A stretch of 64,000 nucleotides of DNA from DATAES01 sp963721305 (GTDB lineage: Bacteria; Actinomycetota; Acidimicrobiia; Acidimicrobiales; JACDCH01). The position numbers and the translations under genes are program-made. The stretch spans positions 310,001 to 374,000 of the forward strand of contig CAVRIR010000002.1 in assembly GCA_963721305.1 (NCBI GenBank). Direction: 5' to 3'. Shown one piece after another: positions 25,068-34,024 of the stretch. How positions within the stretch are numbered: position 1 is the first letter of the stretch; each line of letters opens with the position of its first letter. Below the pieces are notes generated by a model. It did no database searches, was not told the DNA's origin, and was given only the letters and a program-made list of their open reading frames with translations.

Positions 25068-27215
25068 CTATCCGCCCGGGTTCGCCGACGGTTTCGGCAC
25101 GTCGAGGAAGCGCACGGAGTTGACGATCTCGCTGCCGAGCTTGTCCACGTCGTCCTGGTTGCCGGCCGTGAGGACGAGCACCCGCATGCTGAAGTCGTCT
25201 TCGTCGAACGACGCGAGGATCACCTCCGTGCCGCCGCTCGGCGTCGTGCCCACCACCTCACGGGTGTCGAGCGAGAAGTCGTCCTGCCCCACCGTCTGCC
25301 CGGGCTCCGGTGCCGGTCGGCCGATGAACGGCAGGCCATCCGTCGCCGTCGAGACGTTGGTGAGCTGATCGGTCCCGGCCTGCCCCAGGGCGGTGAAGTC
25401 CGAGGGATTGTCGCCGAAGTCGGCGCTCGTGCTCAGCGGGAAGGCGAACGCTCGCACCGTCTGGCTCTTGTCCTGCGGGTTGTCGAGCGACAACGTGCTG
25501 CCGTCGTCGGTCGAGCCGAACTCCCAGGCCGCGGGAGCGCACAGCTGGACCCCGTCACTCTCACCGCCGAAGAGCTCGAGCTTGCCGATCGGGCTGTCGG
25601 GGAAGTGGAACGGCTTGTCGTCGTTCGAGCCGACCAACTTCGAGCCGGCGTAGACCTCGACGCGGTAGTCGCCTCCGGGAAGGCAGCCTTCGAAGCTCTC
25701 CTTGGGATCCGACGTCACCGAATCGGCACTGACCGGACTCACGCTGTCGAGGTTGAAGTCCTGCACGAACGGCCCCTTGCCGTCGGCGCTCAACGGGCGG
25801 AAGTACCACACGTTCGTCAGCTTCGTCCCGTCGTCTGCGTTGCTGACGTCGTAGCCGACGGTCATCTTGTGGTGGTCAGGGTTCGGCGCCACGTTGTCGA
25901 CGGACACATCATCAGCGTGTGTGTCGGTCTGGAACTCCGCATCGACGAGCTTGCCCTTCATCTCCTCGATCAAGGGCTTCGCAGAAGTGGCCGTCGTCTC
26001 CGCGATCTCGAGGTCGGTCAGCGCGGCCGAGGCGATCTGCCGGCGCAGCTTCGAATCCGACTCGTGCTGCAAGACCGAGATGCCGTGGTCGTAGGTCGCG
26101 CGCGCCGAGCTCTTCTCGTTCTGTGCCGCCTGGGCCACGCCGAGGTTGAAGATCAGCGGCTCGATCTCGTTGCCGTTGTCGAGCGCTTGACGCGACAGTT
26201 GCTCGGCCCGGTCGTAGTCACCCAGCGTGAAGTCGTAGAAGCCGACGCTGCTGAGCAACGACGGGTTGCTCTCGCCCAACGAGATCGCTTTCTCGCCCGC
26301 GGCGATGGCTCGCTTCGTGGCGTCCGTATCAGACACGCTCTCGAACTGCGAGCCTTCGCTGTTGTGGACCCCGTTCTCGAACTCCGCGTTGCTGAGGCGC
26401 GCGTACGCGGGTCCGAAGTTCGGACTGGACGCGATCGCCTTCTTGTACGTGGCGATCGCGTCGGAGTAGTCGGTGTTGCCGTTGGCGTCGACGGGAGCCG
26501 CGAGCTCCTTCTGCTGGCCCTGCGCGGTCAACGTGATCGTGTCGTCGGGGATCTTGGTGATCGAGCCGGTGGTGATGAACACGGCCCACACGACACAGAT
26601 GACTGCGATGCCGATGCCGGGGATCGCCAAGAGGTACCGACCCCGGCCTGACACGGTCAACGACAGGCCGATGAGGAAGATGCCGACGGCGAGCACGGTG
26701 AGCAGTGCGACGTACGCGTCGGCCTTGTTGCCGTAGTCGTTGGCTTCCGCAGCGAAGACCTGTTGCTCGAGCCGGGCGACGTCCGGGTCGACCTGCGACT
26801 TGGCGAAGTCGGCGCTGTCGGCATCGAAGGACTGGATCGCCGCGCCGCTGGTCATGGTGTCGTGCAGCGACGTGAGGCGCGACGCGTCAGCGCCGTAGAC
26901 CGCGGAGAACGTCGGGTCGGTCGTGCGCTGTTGTGACGTCGCGACGTCGATCCTGCGCAGGAGCAACTGCTGCTCGACGAACTGGCTGCGGTCGAACTGG
27001 TACTGCGTCGACCCGTCGACCTGCTTGCCGAAACCCTGGATCGCCTCGATCTGCGCCTCGCGCGCGGCGTTGTCCTCCGAGTTGGAGTTCTGCTCGTGCA
27101 GGTACGCCACGACCGCGCCGAACAAGGTGATGAGCACGACGACCAGCGCCAGCCTGCGCCGGAACGTCGGCGCGTCCTCGTCGACCTCGATCTCGGGTGC
27201 TTCGATCTCGGGCAC
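25068..27215 (-). CDS. Membrane TPR protein of the kinase operon
   Basis: A 715-aa protein of unknown function. Acidic N-terminus, membrane helix at about 21-40, a 120-residue external segment, two more helices at about 165-188 and 193-217, TPR-like repeats between about 250 and 400 (AIATYKKAIASSPNFGPAY; DYDRAEQLSRQAL), then a beta-rich C-terminal region with Cys pairs. Three bases separate it from the upstream membrane gene and 9 bp separate that gene from the Ser/Thr kinase, so the three are one operon. It may be a scaffold or kinase target. Confidence 0.6.
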   Translation of the reverse strand: MPEIEAPEIEVDEDAPTFRRRLALVVVLITLFGAVVAYLHEQNSNSEDNAAREAQIEAIQGFGKQVDGSTQYQFDRSQFVEQQLLLRRIDVATSQQRTTDPTFSAVYGADASRLTSLHDTMTSGAAIQSFDADSADFAKSQVDPDVARLEQQVFAAEANDYGNKADAYVALLTVLAVGIFLIGLSLTVSGRGRYLLAIPGIGIAVICVVWAVFITTGSITKIPDDTITLTAQGQQKELAAPVDANGNTDYSDAIATYKKAIASSPNFGPAYARLSNAEFENGVHNSEGSQFESVSDTDATKRAIAAGEKAISLGESNPSLLSSVGFYDFTLGDYDRAEQLSRQALDNGNEIEPLIFNLGVAQAAQNEKSSARATYDHGISVLQHESDSKLRRQIASAALTDLEIAETTATSAKPLIEEMKGKLVDAEFQTDTHADDVSVDNVAPNPDHHKMTVGYDVSNADDGTKLTNVWYFRPLSADGKGPFVQDFNLDSVSPVSADSVTSDPKESFEGCLPGGDYRVEVYAGSKLVGSNDDKPFHFPDSPIGKLELFGGESDGVQLCAPAAWEFGSTDDGSTLSLDNPQDKSQTVRAFAFPLSTSADFGDNPSDFTALGQAGTDQLTNVSTATDGLPFIGRPAPEPGQTVGQDDFSLDTREVVGTTPSGGTEVILASFDEDDFSMRVLVLTAGNQDDVDKLGSEIVNSVRFLDVPKPSANPGG

Positions 27216-27218
27216 GCG

Positions 27219-27941
27219 TCAGTCCCCCAGGAACGCGACGGATGCCGCTACGACGAAGATGATCACAGCTGAGCTGGCTATCCATATTCGCGCGCGATCG
27301 CTACGACTGATCGTCGCGATCGTCAACAACACGACCGACAGGACGAGCAGGATCGTCCAGCCTTCGAGTCGTTGGCTGCGACTGCGGAGGTCGCGCGCCT
27401 GTTGCGCGGTCTGATCGGGATGCACCTGTGCCGCCTGCTCGTCGGCGCGGCGCAGGTCCACGCGGCGCTTGTCGATGAGGAACGCAGTCGGCAGCTTGGT
27501 GGTGTCATCCGTCTGCACGTAGTCGAGGCTGAAGGTGTTGTCGGCGAGCGTGGCTGCGGCTTGTTCGAGCTCTCGCGCCTGGTCACGCGCCTGATCGGCC
27601 TCGATGAAGAAGCTCTGACCCTCCAGACTGTCACCCTCCTGCTTGAGCAGTTGGGCGTTGTTGAGGTCTTCCTTGTACTGCTCGAACGCCTGCGCCTCGT
27701 TGCGGACCTGCGTCTCGATGTTCGCGTTGCTCTGCTCTTGCAAGACCGTTTCGGCGACGGCTTGCCGATCCTTGTCGGTGGCGTTCTCGCCCAGCTTCGA
27801 CGAGCGCCAGGTCATCACCGCGCCCGTCACGGACACGAGCCCGATGAGCACGGCGATGACGAGCCTGATGTCTGTGCGACGGATTCGGGCCCAGCGTGTC
27901 TCACGAACGCCGGCCCAGGATGGGACGACGGCTTCACTCAT
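27219..27941 (-). CDS. Small membrane protein with coiled-coil ectodomain
   Basis: A 240-aa protein of unknown function. One membrane helix near 27-46, then about 145 residues rich in Gln, Glu, Ala and Asp that look coiled-coil (QVRNEAQAFEQYKEDLNNAQ), then two helices at the C-terminus (WTILLVLSVVLLTIATI and IWIASSAVIIFVVAASVAFL). It sits between the kinase and the TPR membrane protein with almost no spacing, so it probably works with them at the membrane. Confidence 0.6.
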   Translation of the reverse strand: MSEAVVPSWAGVRETRWARIRRTDIRLVIAVLIGLVSVTGAVMTWRSSKLGENATDKDRQAVAETVLQEQSNANIETQVRNEAQAFEQYKEDLNNAQLLKQEGDSLEGQSFFIEADQARDQARELEQAAATLADNTFSLDYVQTDDTTKLPTAFLIDKRRVDLRRADEQAAQVHPDQTAQQARDLRSRSQRLEGWTILLVLSVVLLTIATISRSDRARIWIASSAVIIFVVAASVAFLGD

Positions 27942-27950
27942 CTCGATAGC

Positions 27951-29714
27951 TCACGGAAATTTCAGAACGTCCACGGTGTCCAGTGCGAGTTGTGTGCCGG
28001 CGGCGTCCGGAGGCACCCCGAAGTGGATCTCGACGCCGAGCACGAAGTCCTTGTTGGCGTCGGTGGCAGCCATGACGAGGACATTGCCGCCACCGTTGCA
28101 CGCGGTCAGCAGTTCGCGCCGAGCCGTGAGCCCGCCCGCCAGCGTGACGAAGTCTTCGCGTGTGCCGCGTGTGCAGACCGTCGACAGCGGACCGCCGGTT
28201 CGGGTGGACCCGAGGATGGCGTCGGCGGCGGCGTCGAGGTTGGACGGATCGAGCGCGGTCGGTGCGAAGACGGCGGTGTCGATCCCCGGCTGCTGGTAGG
28301 TACCCGCGAAGAACTCGGTCAGGTTCGGTGACGCGTGGATCGTGGGGACCTTGTTCGTCGCATCGGTCGCCGTGTTCGTCTGTGTCCATGTCGGCGGCAC
28401 CGACACCGCGAGCTGCCCACCATCGTTGACGAGATCGGTCTGCTGCGCGGAGCTGTCCGAGAAGTCGGTCGAGTCGGTGTCCGTCGAATCGGTGTCGGTC
28501 GAGTCCGACGACGCGGTCGACTTGCTCGACTTGTGGCTCGAGGTCGACGACGAGGAGGAACTCGACGTCTTGTTCGAGCCGCTGCCGCGGGTCGCGAAGA
28601 ACGCGACGGCGGCAATGAGCACGACGGCCGTGACGCCGAGCCCGATGTACAGCGGCACACGCGACTTGGAGGGCGTTGCCCCGCCCGGACCAGCGCCTGG
28701 ACCGCTCGACCCGCCTGGTGCACCTGGGACGCCGCCGGGCCCCCCCGGACCACCGGCTGCTGCACCCGCGGCAACACCGGCAGCCGCGCCTGCGGCCGCC
28801 CCTTCCCAACCGGACGTCGTGATGGTCGACGAGCTCGACGCGGCACCCAGCAGGGTCATGTCGGTCATGGGAAGACCGAGCGCGACCTGGCTCTGTTGCA
28901 GTGCGCGCCCGAACTCCTGCGCGGACTTGTAGCGATCATCGGGGTTCTTCGACATCGCCTTGGAGACGACGTCGGCAACCGAGGGCGGCACGCTCTTCGT
29001 CGTGAGATCGGGCAACGGATCGGATGCGATGCGCTTGATCACCGGCACGACCGACGTGTCGGAGTGGCGAACGAAGGCAGGCTCGCCGGAGAGCAACGTG
29101 TAAAGGGCCGATGCCAGCGCGTAGATGTCCGAAGCGGGTGTGGCCTGCTCGCCATCGAGCAGCTCAGGCGCGACGTGCGCGAGCTCTTGCGGATCGGTGA
29201 CGCCCGATGCATTGGGCCGCACCAGCGTGACGAGACCGAAGTCGGCGAGCAACGGCTCACCGTCCTGCGTCAGCATCACGTCGTCGGGACGGAGATCGCC
29301 GTGGACGACGCCGGCGCGATGCGCGGACTCGAGCGCGCCGGCGAGGCGCACCCCGAGCGCGAGCACGTCGGGACCCGTCATCGGTGTCGGGCCTCGAAGT
29401 CGATCACCGATCGAGCCGCCGGTCTCCTCGCCGCTGACCACGTACGGCATACCGGTCTCGGTCCAGCCGTGGCCGTAGACGGGAACGATGTTCGGATGGC
29501 CGACGAGCTGCGCGAGCGCCGACTGCTCCCTGTCGAAGCGCTCCGCGAGACCGGGCCAATCCCGGCCCGCGTTCAGGAGCTTCACCACCACCGTTCGGCC
29601 GGTGGCCACGTCGCGCACCCGATATGTGGCGTGTGATGCCGATCGCCCGATTTCGGCGACACCGTCGATGCCCGGTATCCCGAGGTTCGTCTGGTCGGGC
29701 CCAGAATCACTCAC
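27951..29714 (-). CDS. Membrane Ser/Thr protein kinase with ectodomain
   Basis: A 587-aa PknB-type kinase from GTG at 29714. Lys45 (VVVKLL) and Glu63 fit the VAIK-Lys and helix-C Glu. The catalytic loop is HGDLRPDD (138-145) with Asp140 kept but Asp in place of the usual Asn. DFG is at 158-160 and APE at 182-184. The glycine loop is poor (GRSASHATYRV). A Gly/Pro/Ala-rich linker leads to one membrane helix, then a Ser/Asp-rich external stalk and a C-terminal domain with two Cys. The altered loop suggests weak or atypical activity; the external part is a likely sensor. Confidence 0.8.
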   Translation of the reverse strand: MSDSGPDQTNLGIPGIDGVAEIGRSASHATYRVRDVATGRTVVVKLLNAGRDWPGLAERFDREQSALAQLVGHPNIVPVYGHGWTETGMPYVVSGEETGGSIGDRLRGPTPMTGPDVLALGVRLAGALESAHRAGVVHGDLRPDDVMLTQDGEPLLADFGLVTLVRPNASGVTDPQELAHVAPELLDGEQATPASDIYALASALYTLLSGEPAFVRHSDTSVVPVIKRIASDPLPDLTTKSVPPSVADVVSKAMSKNPDDRYKSAQEFGRALQQSQVALGLPMTDMTLLGAASSSSTITTSGWEGAAAGAAAGVAAGAAAGGPGGPGGVPGAPGGSSGPGAGPGGATPSKSRVPLYIGLGVTAVVLIAAVAFFATRGSGSNKTSSSSSSSTSSHKSSKSTASSDSTDTDSTDTDSTDFSDSSAQQTDLVNDGGQLAVSVPPTWTQTNTATDATNKVPTIHASPNLTEFFAGTYQQPGIDTAVFAPTALDPSNLDAAADAILGSTRTGGPLSTVCTRGTREDFVTLAGGLTARRELLTACNGGGNVLVMAATDANKDFVLGVEIHFGVPPDAAGTQLALDTVDVLKFP

Positions 29715-29806
29715 CGCGCTGCTCCTCCCACCAAGGTCGAGCGAGTGTATCGACCGATCAAGGGCCGAAAATGATGATGGAGTTTCGTGACGCGCCCGCG
29801 CGAAGG

Positions 29807-30451
29807 TCAGCTTCCTCGCTCGTCGAGAGCGGCGCGGATGAGCACGTCGGCGGCCCACAAGGTCGTCCGTTCCTGCTCCGACGGCGACAGTCCTCGCAGG
29901 TCGTTCAACACGATCAGCGACTCCCATCCGACGACCATCGCGAGCGCTGACACGAGCCGTTCGAACATCTCCGGCTCGAGCTCGGTCCGCAACGGCTCGA
30001 GCGCCCTTTCGATCCACCCGATGCGCCGGAAGCCGCGGCGCGGTGCCGTTGCCTGCTCGTCATCCGGCGCCGGCGCGGGCGCGGGCGCTTCGACTGTCAG
30101 CCGGATCAGCGTGCGGCCGAGCGACAACGTCTCGCTCGACACGTCGTTGAGCGCGTGGATCATCGCGGCGACCCGCTCGGTCGCGTCACGTGCCTCGCCG
30201 GTGTCGGCGGTCTCGATCGCCTCGTCGACCTTGGTCTGGTGCAGCATCCCGAGCGTCGCATCGATGAGCAGTTGCTCGAGCGTGGGGAAGTAGAGGTACA
30301 CGGTTCGGCGCGATACGTCGGCAGCCTCGGCGACATCGTTCATCGACGGTGTCTGCCCGGCCCGCAACAACTCGGCGGCGGCCGCCACGATCGCGGCACG
30401 GGTGCGCCTGCGTTGCCGGTACCGGCCGGTCTCCCCGTCGGTCACCACCAT
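29807..30451 (-). CDS. TetR family transcriptional regulator
   Basis: A 214-aa regulator from ATG 30451, preceded by GGAGGACGAC. N-terminal helix-turn-helix: RTRAAIVAAAAELLRAGQTP followed by MNDVAEAADVSRRTVYLYFP. The C-terminal ligand/dimer domain includes an Ala-Pro run. It is transcribed away from the ABM-domain gene, with palindromes in the shared region that are likely its operators. The ligand is unknown. Confidence 0.88.
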   Translation of the reverse strand: MVVTDGETGRYRQRRRTRAAIVAAAAELLRAGQTPSMNDVAEAADVSRRTVYLYFPTLEQLLIDATLGMLHQTKVDEAIETADTGEARDATERVAAMIHALNDVSSETLSLGRTLIRLTVEAPAPAPAPDDEQATAPRRGFRRIGWIERALEPLRTELEPEMFERLVSALAMVVGWESLIVLNDLRGLSPSEQERTTLWAADVLIRAALDERGS

Positions 30452-30481
30452 GTCGTCCTCCTGAACCGGGGCTCGAACCTC

Positions 30482-30534
30482 TTGACATGCGGTCACCGAT
30501 CAGTATACATACATGTAGTCATTACACACATGTG
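30482..30534 (+). promoter_or_regulatory. Promoter with two CATG palindromes (putative TetR operators)
   Basis: TTGACA (30482-30487), 16 bp, TATACA (30504-30509) is close to consensus and points to the ABM gene. Just downstream are two 8-bp palindromes, TACATGTA (30510-30517) and CACATGTG (30527-30534), with centres 17 bp apart inside related 12-mers (ACATACATGTAG and ACACACATGTGC). This position would block both divergent promoters. Binding by the adjacent TetR protein is an inference. Confidence 0.6.
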
Positions 30535-30554
30535 CAACTATTGAGGAGAGAGCA

Positions 30555-30917
30555 ATGAACGAGAAGGGCATGACCGCCGAAGAGCGCACGGCGACGGATT
30601 CCGGCAGCGCCGCGGGTCCGATGGTGCTGATCAACAGCTTCACCGTGCCGGAGCAGCGCGACGACGTGTTCCACGACATGTGGACCAAGACCAGCGGCTA
30701 CTTCCGCCAGCAGCCCGGGTACCGGTCGCTTCGCCTGCACCGCGCCATCACCCCGAACGCGCGCTATCGGTGGGTCAACGTCGTGCAGTGGGCATCAGAA
30801 GCCGACTACCAGACCTCGCACAGCACGGACGAGTTCCGTCGCCTGGTCACGCAGGACGGTTGGGGCGAGTTCCCGAACATGCCCTCGCTCTACCAAGTGG
30901 TCGCATCCGACGGCTGA
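30555..30917 (+). CDS. Antibiotic biosynthesis monooxygenase (ABM) domain protein
   Basis: A 120-aa ferredoxin-like-fold protein with VLINSFTVPEQRDDVFHDMW and GYRSLRLHRAI, followed by WVNVVQWASEADYQ. ABM proteins include small quinone-forming monooxygenases and heme-degrading enzymes; the substrate is unknown. GAGGAGAGAGCA precedes the ATG. It is likely repressed by the divergent TetR gene. Confidence 0.8.
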   Translation: MNEKGMTAEERTATDSGSAAGPMVLINSFTVPEQRDDVFHDMWTKTSGYFRQQPGYRSLRLHRAITPNARYRWVNVVQWASEADYQTSHSTDEFRRLVTQDGWGEFPNMPSLYQVVASDG

Positions 30918-30965
30918 GCAGCCGCCCCTCGCGGCCTGTTCCGGCACCACCGCGTTGGCCCCGCT

Positions 30966-31823
30966 TCAGCCCGGACTGATCGGGTCCTCGAACCAACCGA
31001 AGTGGTCGACGAACAAGTCGGCGATGGCAAAGGTGGTTGCGTCGAGAGTGGCGGTTCCCCGTTGGGCCGTGAGCCAGTGATGGTCCACCGTGACGCGCGC
31101 GACGGTCGACGGAGATGCGGCCGAAGCGAGAAGCAGTTGCTGCGCCAGGCGGGGCAGCGGGCGGTTCTTCGGTTCTTGCCCGATGTCCTGCCGGCGCTTC
31201 GCTTCCGCGAGGCGTTCGCCGAGAGTCGCCGCGTCAGGGTCGGACGCGTCCGCCAGTGCCGCTTCGATGGCGCTCGCCCAGAAGTAGTCGGCTGCCCAGT
31301 CCTCGATGATGATCGTCCCGCCCGGACGAAGGCGCGGGAAGAGCACCTCGAACGAGGCAAGCGTCGGTGCGTACTGATGTGAGGCGTCGTCGATCACGAG
31401 GTCGATGGGCTCACCGCCGAACTCGCGGTCGACGATCGCCGCCAACTGTTGCCGATCGCCCTGGTCGACGCCGTAGAAGGTTCGAACCGTTTCGACGAGC
31501 GCGTGCGCTTCGATGAACGTCGCCAACGCTGGTCGCGGTTCGCTGTCGCGCTCGCAGGCCACGAGCTTGCCCGGCTCCGCGGCCAGCGCGAGAAGCGCTG
31601 TGCTCCCGCCGTCCGCGATGCCGAGCTCGACGATCCGGCCGCCACGGATCTTTGGGCACAGGTCCTCGTACAGGGCCATGAGCGACGCGTTCTTGCGGAT
31701 GCGAAACCGTTGCGGCGTCGAGTCCATCCGGAAGCTTTGAACGAACTCCGTGTCGCCGATGCGCCACACGTCGTCGCGACCCGCTAGCGCCACGATCTCG
31801 CGCCGTCCTTCGATGCTTCCCAC
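30966..31823 (-). CDS. CmcI-like SAM-dependent methyltransferase family protein (1)
   Basis: A 285-aa Rossmann-fold protein, probable GTG start at 31823 (VGSIEGRREIVALAG). Motif I is VELGIADGGSTALLAL. DLVIDDASHQYAPTLASF and FPRLRPGGTIIIEDW match the CmcI / cephalosporin-hydroxylase-like methyltransferase group. The frame extends upstream past 31823, but that part is Arg-rich and overlaps the divergent membrane gene. A paralogue lies at 33.3 kb. The substrate is unknown. Confidence 0.72.
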   Translation of the reverse strand: MGSIEGRREIVALAGRDDVWRIGDTEFVQSFRMDSTPQRFRIRKNASLMALYEDLCPKIRGGRIVELGIADGGSTALLALAAEPGKLVACERDSEPRPALATFIEAHALVETVRTFYGVDQGDRQQLAAIVDREFGGEPIDLVIDDASHQYAPTLASFEVLFPRLRPGGTIIIEDWAADYFWASAIEAALADASDPDAATLGERLAEAKRRQDIGQEPKNRPLPRLAQQLLLASAASPSTVARVTVDHHWLTAQRGTATLDATTFAIADLFVDHFGWFEDPISPG

Positions 31824-31906
31824 ACCCAGATCGTGCCATCCCGCCACGACGGACGAGCGTTCGGGTCCGCGATGTTCCGACCGTGCGATGGTTGAGTAGT
31901 TCTTCG

Positions 31907-32572
31907 ATGCGGCGCTCGACAGCGTTGATGAGTGTGACCGTCGGCTTCGCCGTGCTCTACGTCGCCGGCATCCTGGCGCTCGGCACTCCGCCGGATGCCA
32001 CCGACCGGGGCGAGGACGTGGTGGCGTGGTTCCACAAGAACGGCGGACACGTCCACACCTGGGTGTGGTTGGCCACGCTGACATTACCGCTGGTGGCGAT
32101 CTTCGCTTCCTTCATCCGCAACCGACTGAGCGCCCCGTACGGCGATGTGTTCTTCTTCGGCATGGTCGCGTTCGCTGCACAAACCGCGGTCTACGCGTGG
32201 ATGTGGGCGGGTCTGGCTTGGCACACCTCCGTGTTGCAACCCGCCACGGCTCGCTTGGTGCTGGACGTCGCCAGTTACTGGGGACCCGTGCTCACGGGAA
32301 CCACCGTGACGACGCTGACGCCGGTGGTGATCCTCGCACTCCAGCGCCGCAATGGTCTGCCGCAGTGGTTGGGCGTGTTGTGCGGTGTCGCTCTGGCCGA
32401 GCAGCTCGTGGAAACGATCACGATCTTCGGTGACCGCGGGTTCACCGCGCCCGGTGGACCCATGAACAACTTCCTCGGGGCCGGTCTCGTGGCTGTGTCC
32501 TGGCTCGCGATCGGCATCGTGGTCGCCCGCGGGATGAACGAAGAAGGCTCGATGTCGGTCATGGCGTCCTGA
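31907..32572 (+). CDS. Hypothetical membrane protein
   Basis: About 221 aa with roughly six hydrophobic segments, e.g. ALMSVTVGFAVLYVAGILAL, WVWLATLTLPLVAIFASF and a C-terminal FLGAGLVAVSWLAIGIVVAR. I do not recognise the family. The start may be ATG 31907 (MRRSTALMSVTVG) or an upstream ATG at 31883. It is divergent from the first CmcI-like gene. Confidence 0.55.
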   Translation: MRRSTALMSVTVGFAVLYVAGILALGTPPDATDRGEDVVAWFHKNGGHVHTWVWLATLTLPLVAIFASFIRNRLSAPYGDVFFFGMVAFAAQTAVYAWMWAGLAWHTSVLQPATARLVLDVASYWGPVLTGTTVTTLTPVVILALQRRNGLPQWLGVLCGVALAEQLVETITIFGDRGFTAPGGPMNNFLGAGLVAVSWLAIGIVVARGMNEEGSMSVMAS

Positions 32573-32692
32573 GGTCGCGTCGCAACGAGAGACTCACTGA
32601 ACACGGTCACGTGTGACACCTCAGGTAAGGTCCGATGTCACTGCACGGGTTCCGGGCGCCGCGAAGCGCCCCGAACGGGGGGCGAGGTTGCC

Positions 32693-33250
32693 ATGAACGA
32701 CCGCACTGCTCGTTGGACGTCTCCGCTGATGCGGCGCATCGCCGGTCGAGCTGCAGGTGCCGTGGCGGTCATGGCGCTCGCGCTGTGTGCGCAGATGTCG
32801 GTTGCGAGCGCGGCGCCGAGCATCACGGTGTCGCCATCGTCTGCAGCCCCGGCCAGCACGGTCACCATCGCCGGCAACGTGCCTTCCACCGGCACCCCCT
32901 CTTGTCCGTCTGACCCCGTGCAGCTCGTCTCGACCGCCGCTCTGTTCCCGGGAGATGGATTCGGTCCTCAGGTCACGCGTGACGCAAGCGGCGATTTTCA
33001 CACCGACTACGTGATCCCCGCCACGACCCCGGCCGGGAGCTACAGCATCGGTCTGCGTTGCGGAGGTGCCAACGTCGGGATCACCGCCACGCTGCACGTA
33101 ACCGGGTCGACGACCCTTGCCAACACTGGGTCGAGCATCATCGGCCCACTGTTCTGCGTGGGTCTCGCCTTGGTGACCTTCGGCCTGCTTCCGTTCACAG
33201 GCCGTCTGCGAGTCGCCGTCCGGAGATCAACGCCGCGCACGCGCGCTTAA
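32693..33250 (+). CDS. Secreted protein with LAXTG sortase signal
   Basis: A 185-aa protein. It has a basic N-terminus and signal peptide (GAVAVMALALCAQMSVASAA, cleavage near residue 41), a beta-rich Ser/Thr/Pro segment, then LANTG, a hydrophobic helix (IIGPLFCVGLALVTFGLLPF) and an Arg-rich tail. LAXTG signals are substrates of class E sortases in high-GC actinobacteria, so the protein is probably linked to peptidoglycan or pilin. No sortase gene is in the window. Confidence 0.75.
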   Translation: MNDRTARWTSPLMRRIAGRAAGAVAVMALALCAQMSVASAAPSITVSPSSAAPASTVTIAGNVPSTGTPSCPSDPVQLVSTAALFPGDGFGPQVTRDASGDFHTDYVIPATTPAGSYSIGLRCGGANVGITATLHVTGSTTLANTGSSIIGPLFCVGLALVTFGLLPFTGRLRVAVRRSTPRTRA

Positions 33251-33256
33251 GCGCGT

Positions 33257-33970
33257 TCAGCGGATGAAAGCCGCGACATCGAAGGAGTCCTCCGTGACCT
33301 CCGGTCCGCGCGTGATGACCGTCCACGCCGGCGTGATGCTGATGTCGCCGATGAGCGAGGGTCGCGCTCCCTTGGTCCTGACGATGTCGTGCACGAGCTC
33401 GACCAATCGCGGCTTTCCCGAAGGGTCGGTGGTGTTGGGCCCGAGGCCGATCGCCCAGTCCTCGAGCACGTAGAGACCGCCTCGGCGCAGTCGAGGGAAC
33501 AGTTCGTTGAACGTCGCACGCGACGGATCGAGGAGATGTGATGCGTCGTCGATGACCAGATCGAGAGGGGTGTCGCCGAGCTCGTTCGAAAGGATCGACG
33601 ACAGCCGCTTCGTGTCGCTCTGATCGACGCCGTAGTGAACCGAGATGGAACCGGATCGGTTGTCCTGAGCGATGAAGGTGTCGAGCTTGGCGTTGAGCGG
33701 CTCGCGGTTGTACTCGAACGCGATCAGCTGCGACGGTCGCGCGAGCTGGTGGAGCAACGCAGTGCTCGCCCCTTCGAAGATGCCGACCTCGACCACGATG
33801 TCCGGTCGGAGCCCGTCGAGCAGCTCGATGTACCGCTCGATGACGCGGGGATGTTTGAGCACACAGAACCGTGGTTCGTGCGGCACTCGAGCGCCGTACA
33901 AGTCACAGACGTACTCGACACCGTCGACCGCGAAGGTCGATTCCGATGTCCAGACAACACGCTCCACCAC
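33257..33970 (-). CDS. CmcI-like SAM-dependent methyltransferase family protein (2)
   Basis: A 237-aa paralogue of the protein at 31 kb. It has VVEVGIFEGASTALLHQLA (motif I), DLVIDDASHLLDPSRATF and FPRLRRGGLYVLEDW. It ends 7 bp from the convergent LAXTG gene and starts 54 bp downstream of rpsJ. The substrate is unknown. It could modify a surface component with the neighbouring genes, but that is speculation. Confidence 0.72.
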   Translation of the reverse strand: MVERVVWTSESTFAVDGVEYVCDLYGARVPHEPRFCVLKHPRVIERYIELLDGLRPDIVVEVGIFEGASTALLHQLARPSQLIAFEYNREPLNAKLDTFIAQDNRSGSISVHYGVDQSDTKRLSSILSNELGDTPLDLVIDDASHLLDPSRATFNELFPRLRRGGLYVLEDWAIGLGPNTTDPSGKPRLVELVHDIVRTKGARPSLIGDISITPAWTVITRGPEVTEDSFDVAAFIR

Positions 33971-34024
33971 GGGCAGAGCGTAGGCAAGAACCCGGAACGC
34001 GCCGGTCCTCGCGACGGCGCGGCG

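Noticed and set aside
15412..34024. Island between rpsJ and rplC as a mobile element or phage
   Set aside because: No integrase, transposase, tRNA boundary or direct repeats were found, and codon use looks like the rest of the window.
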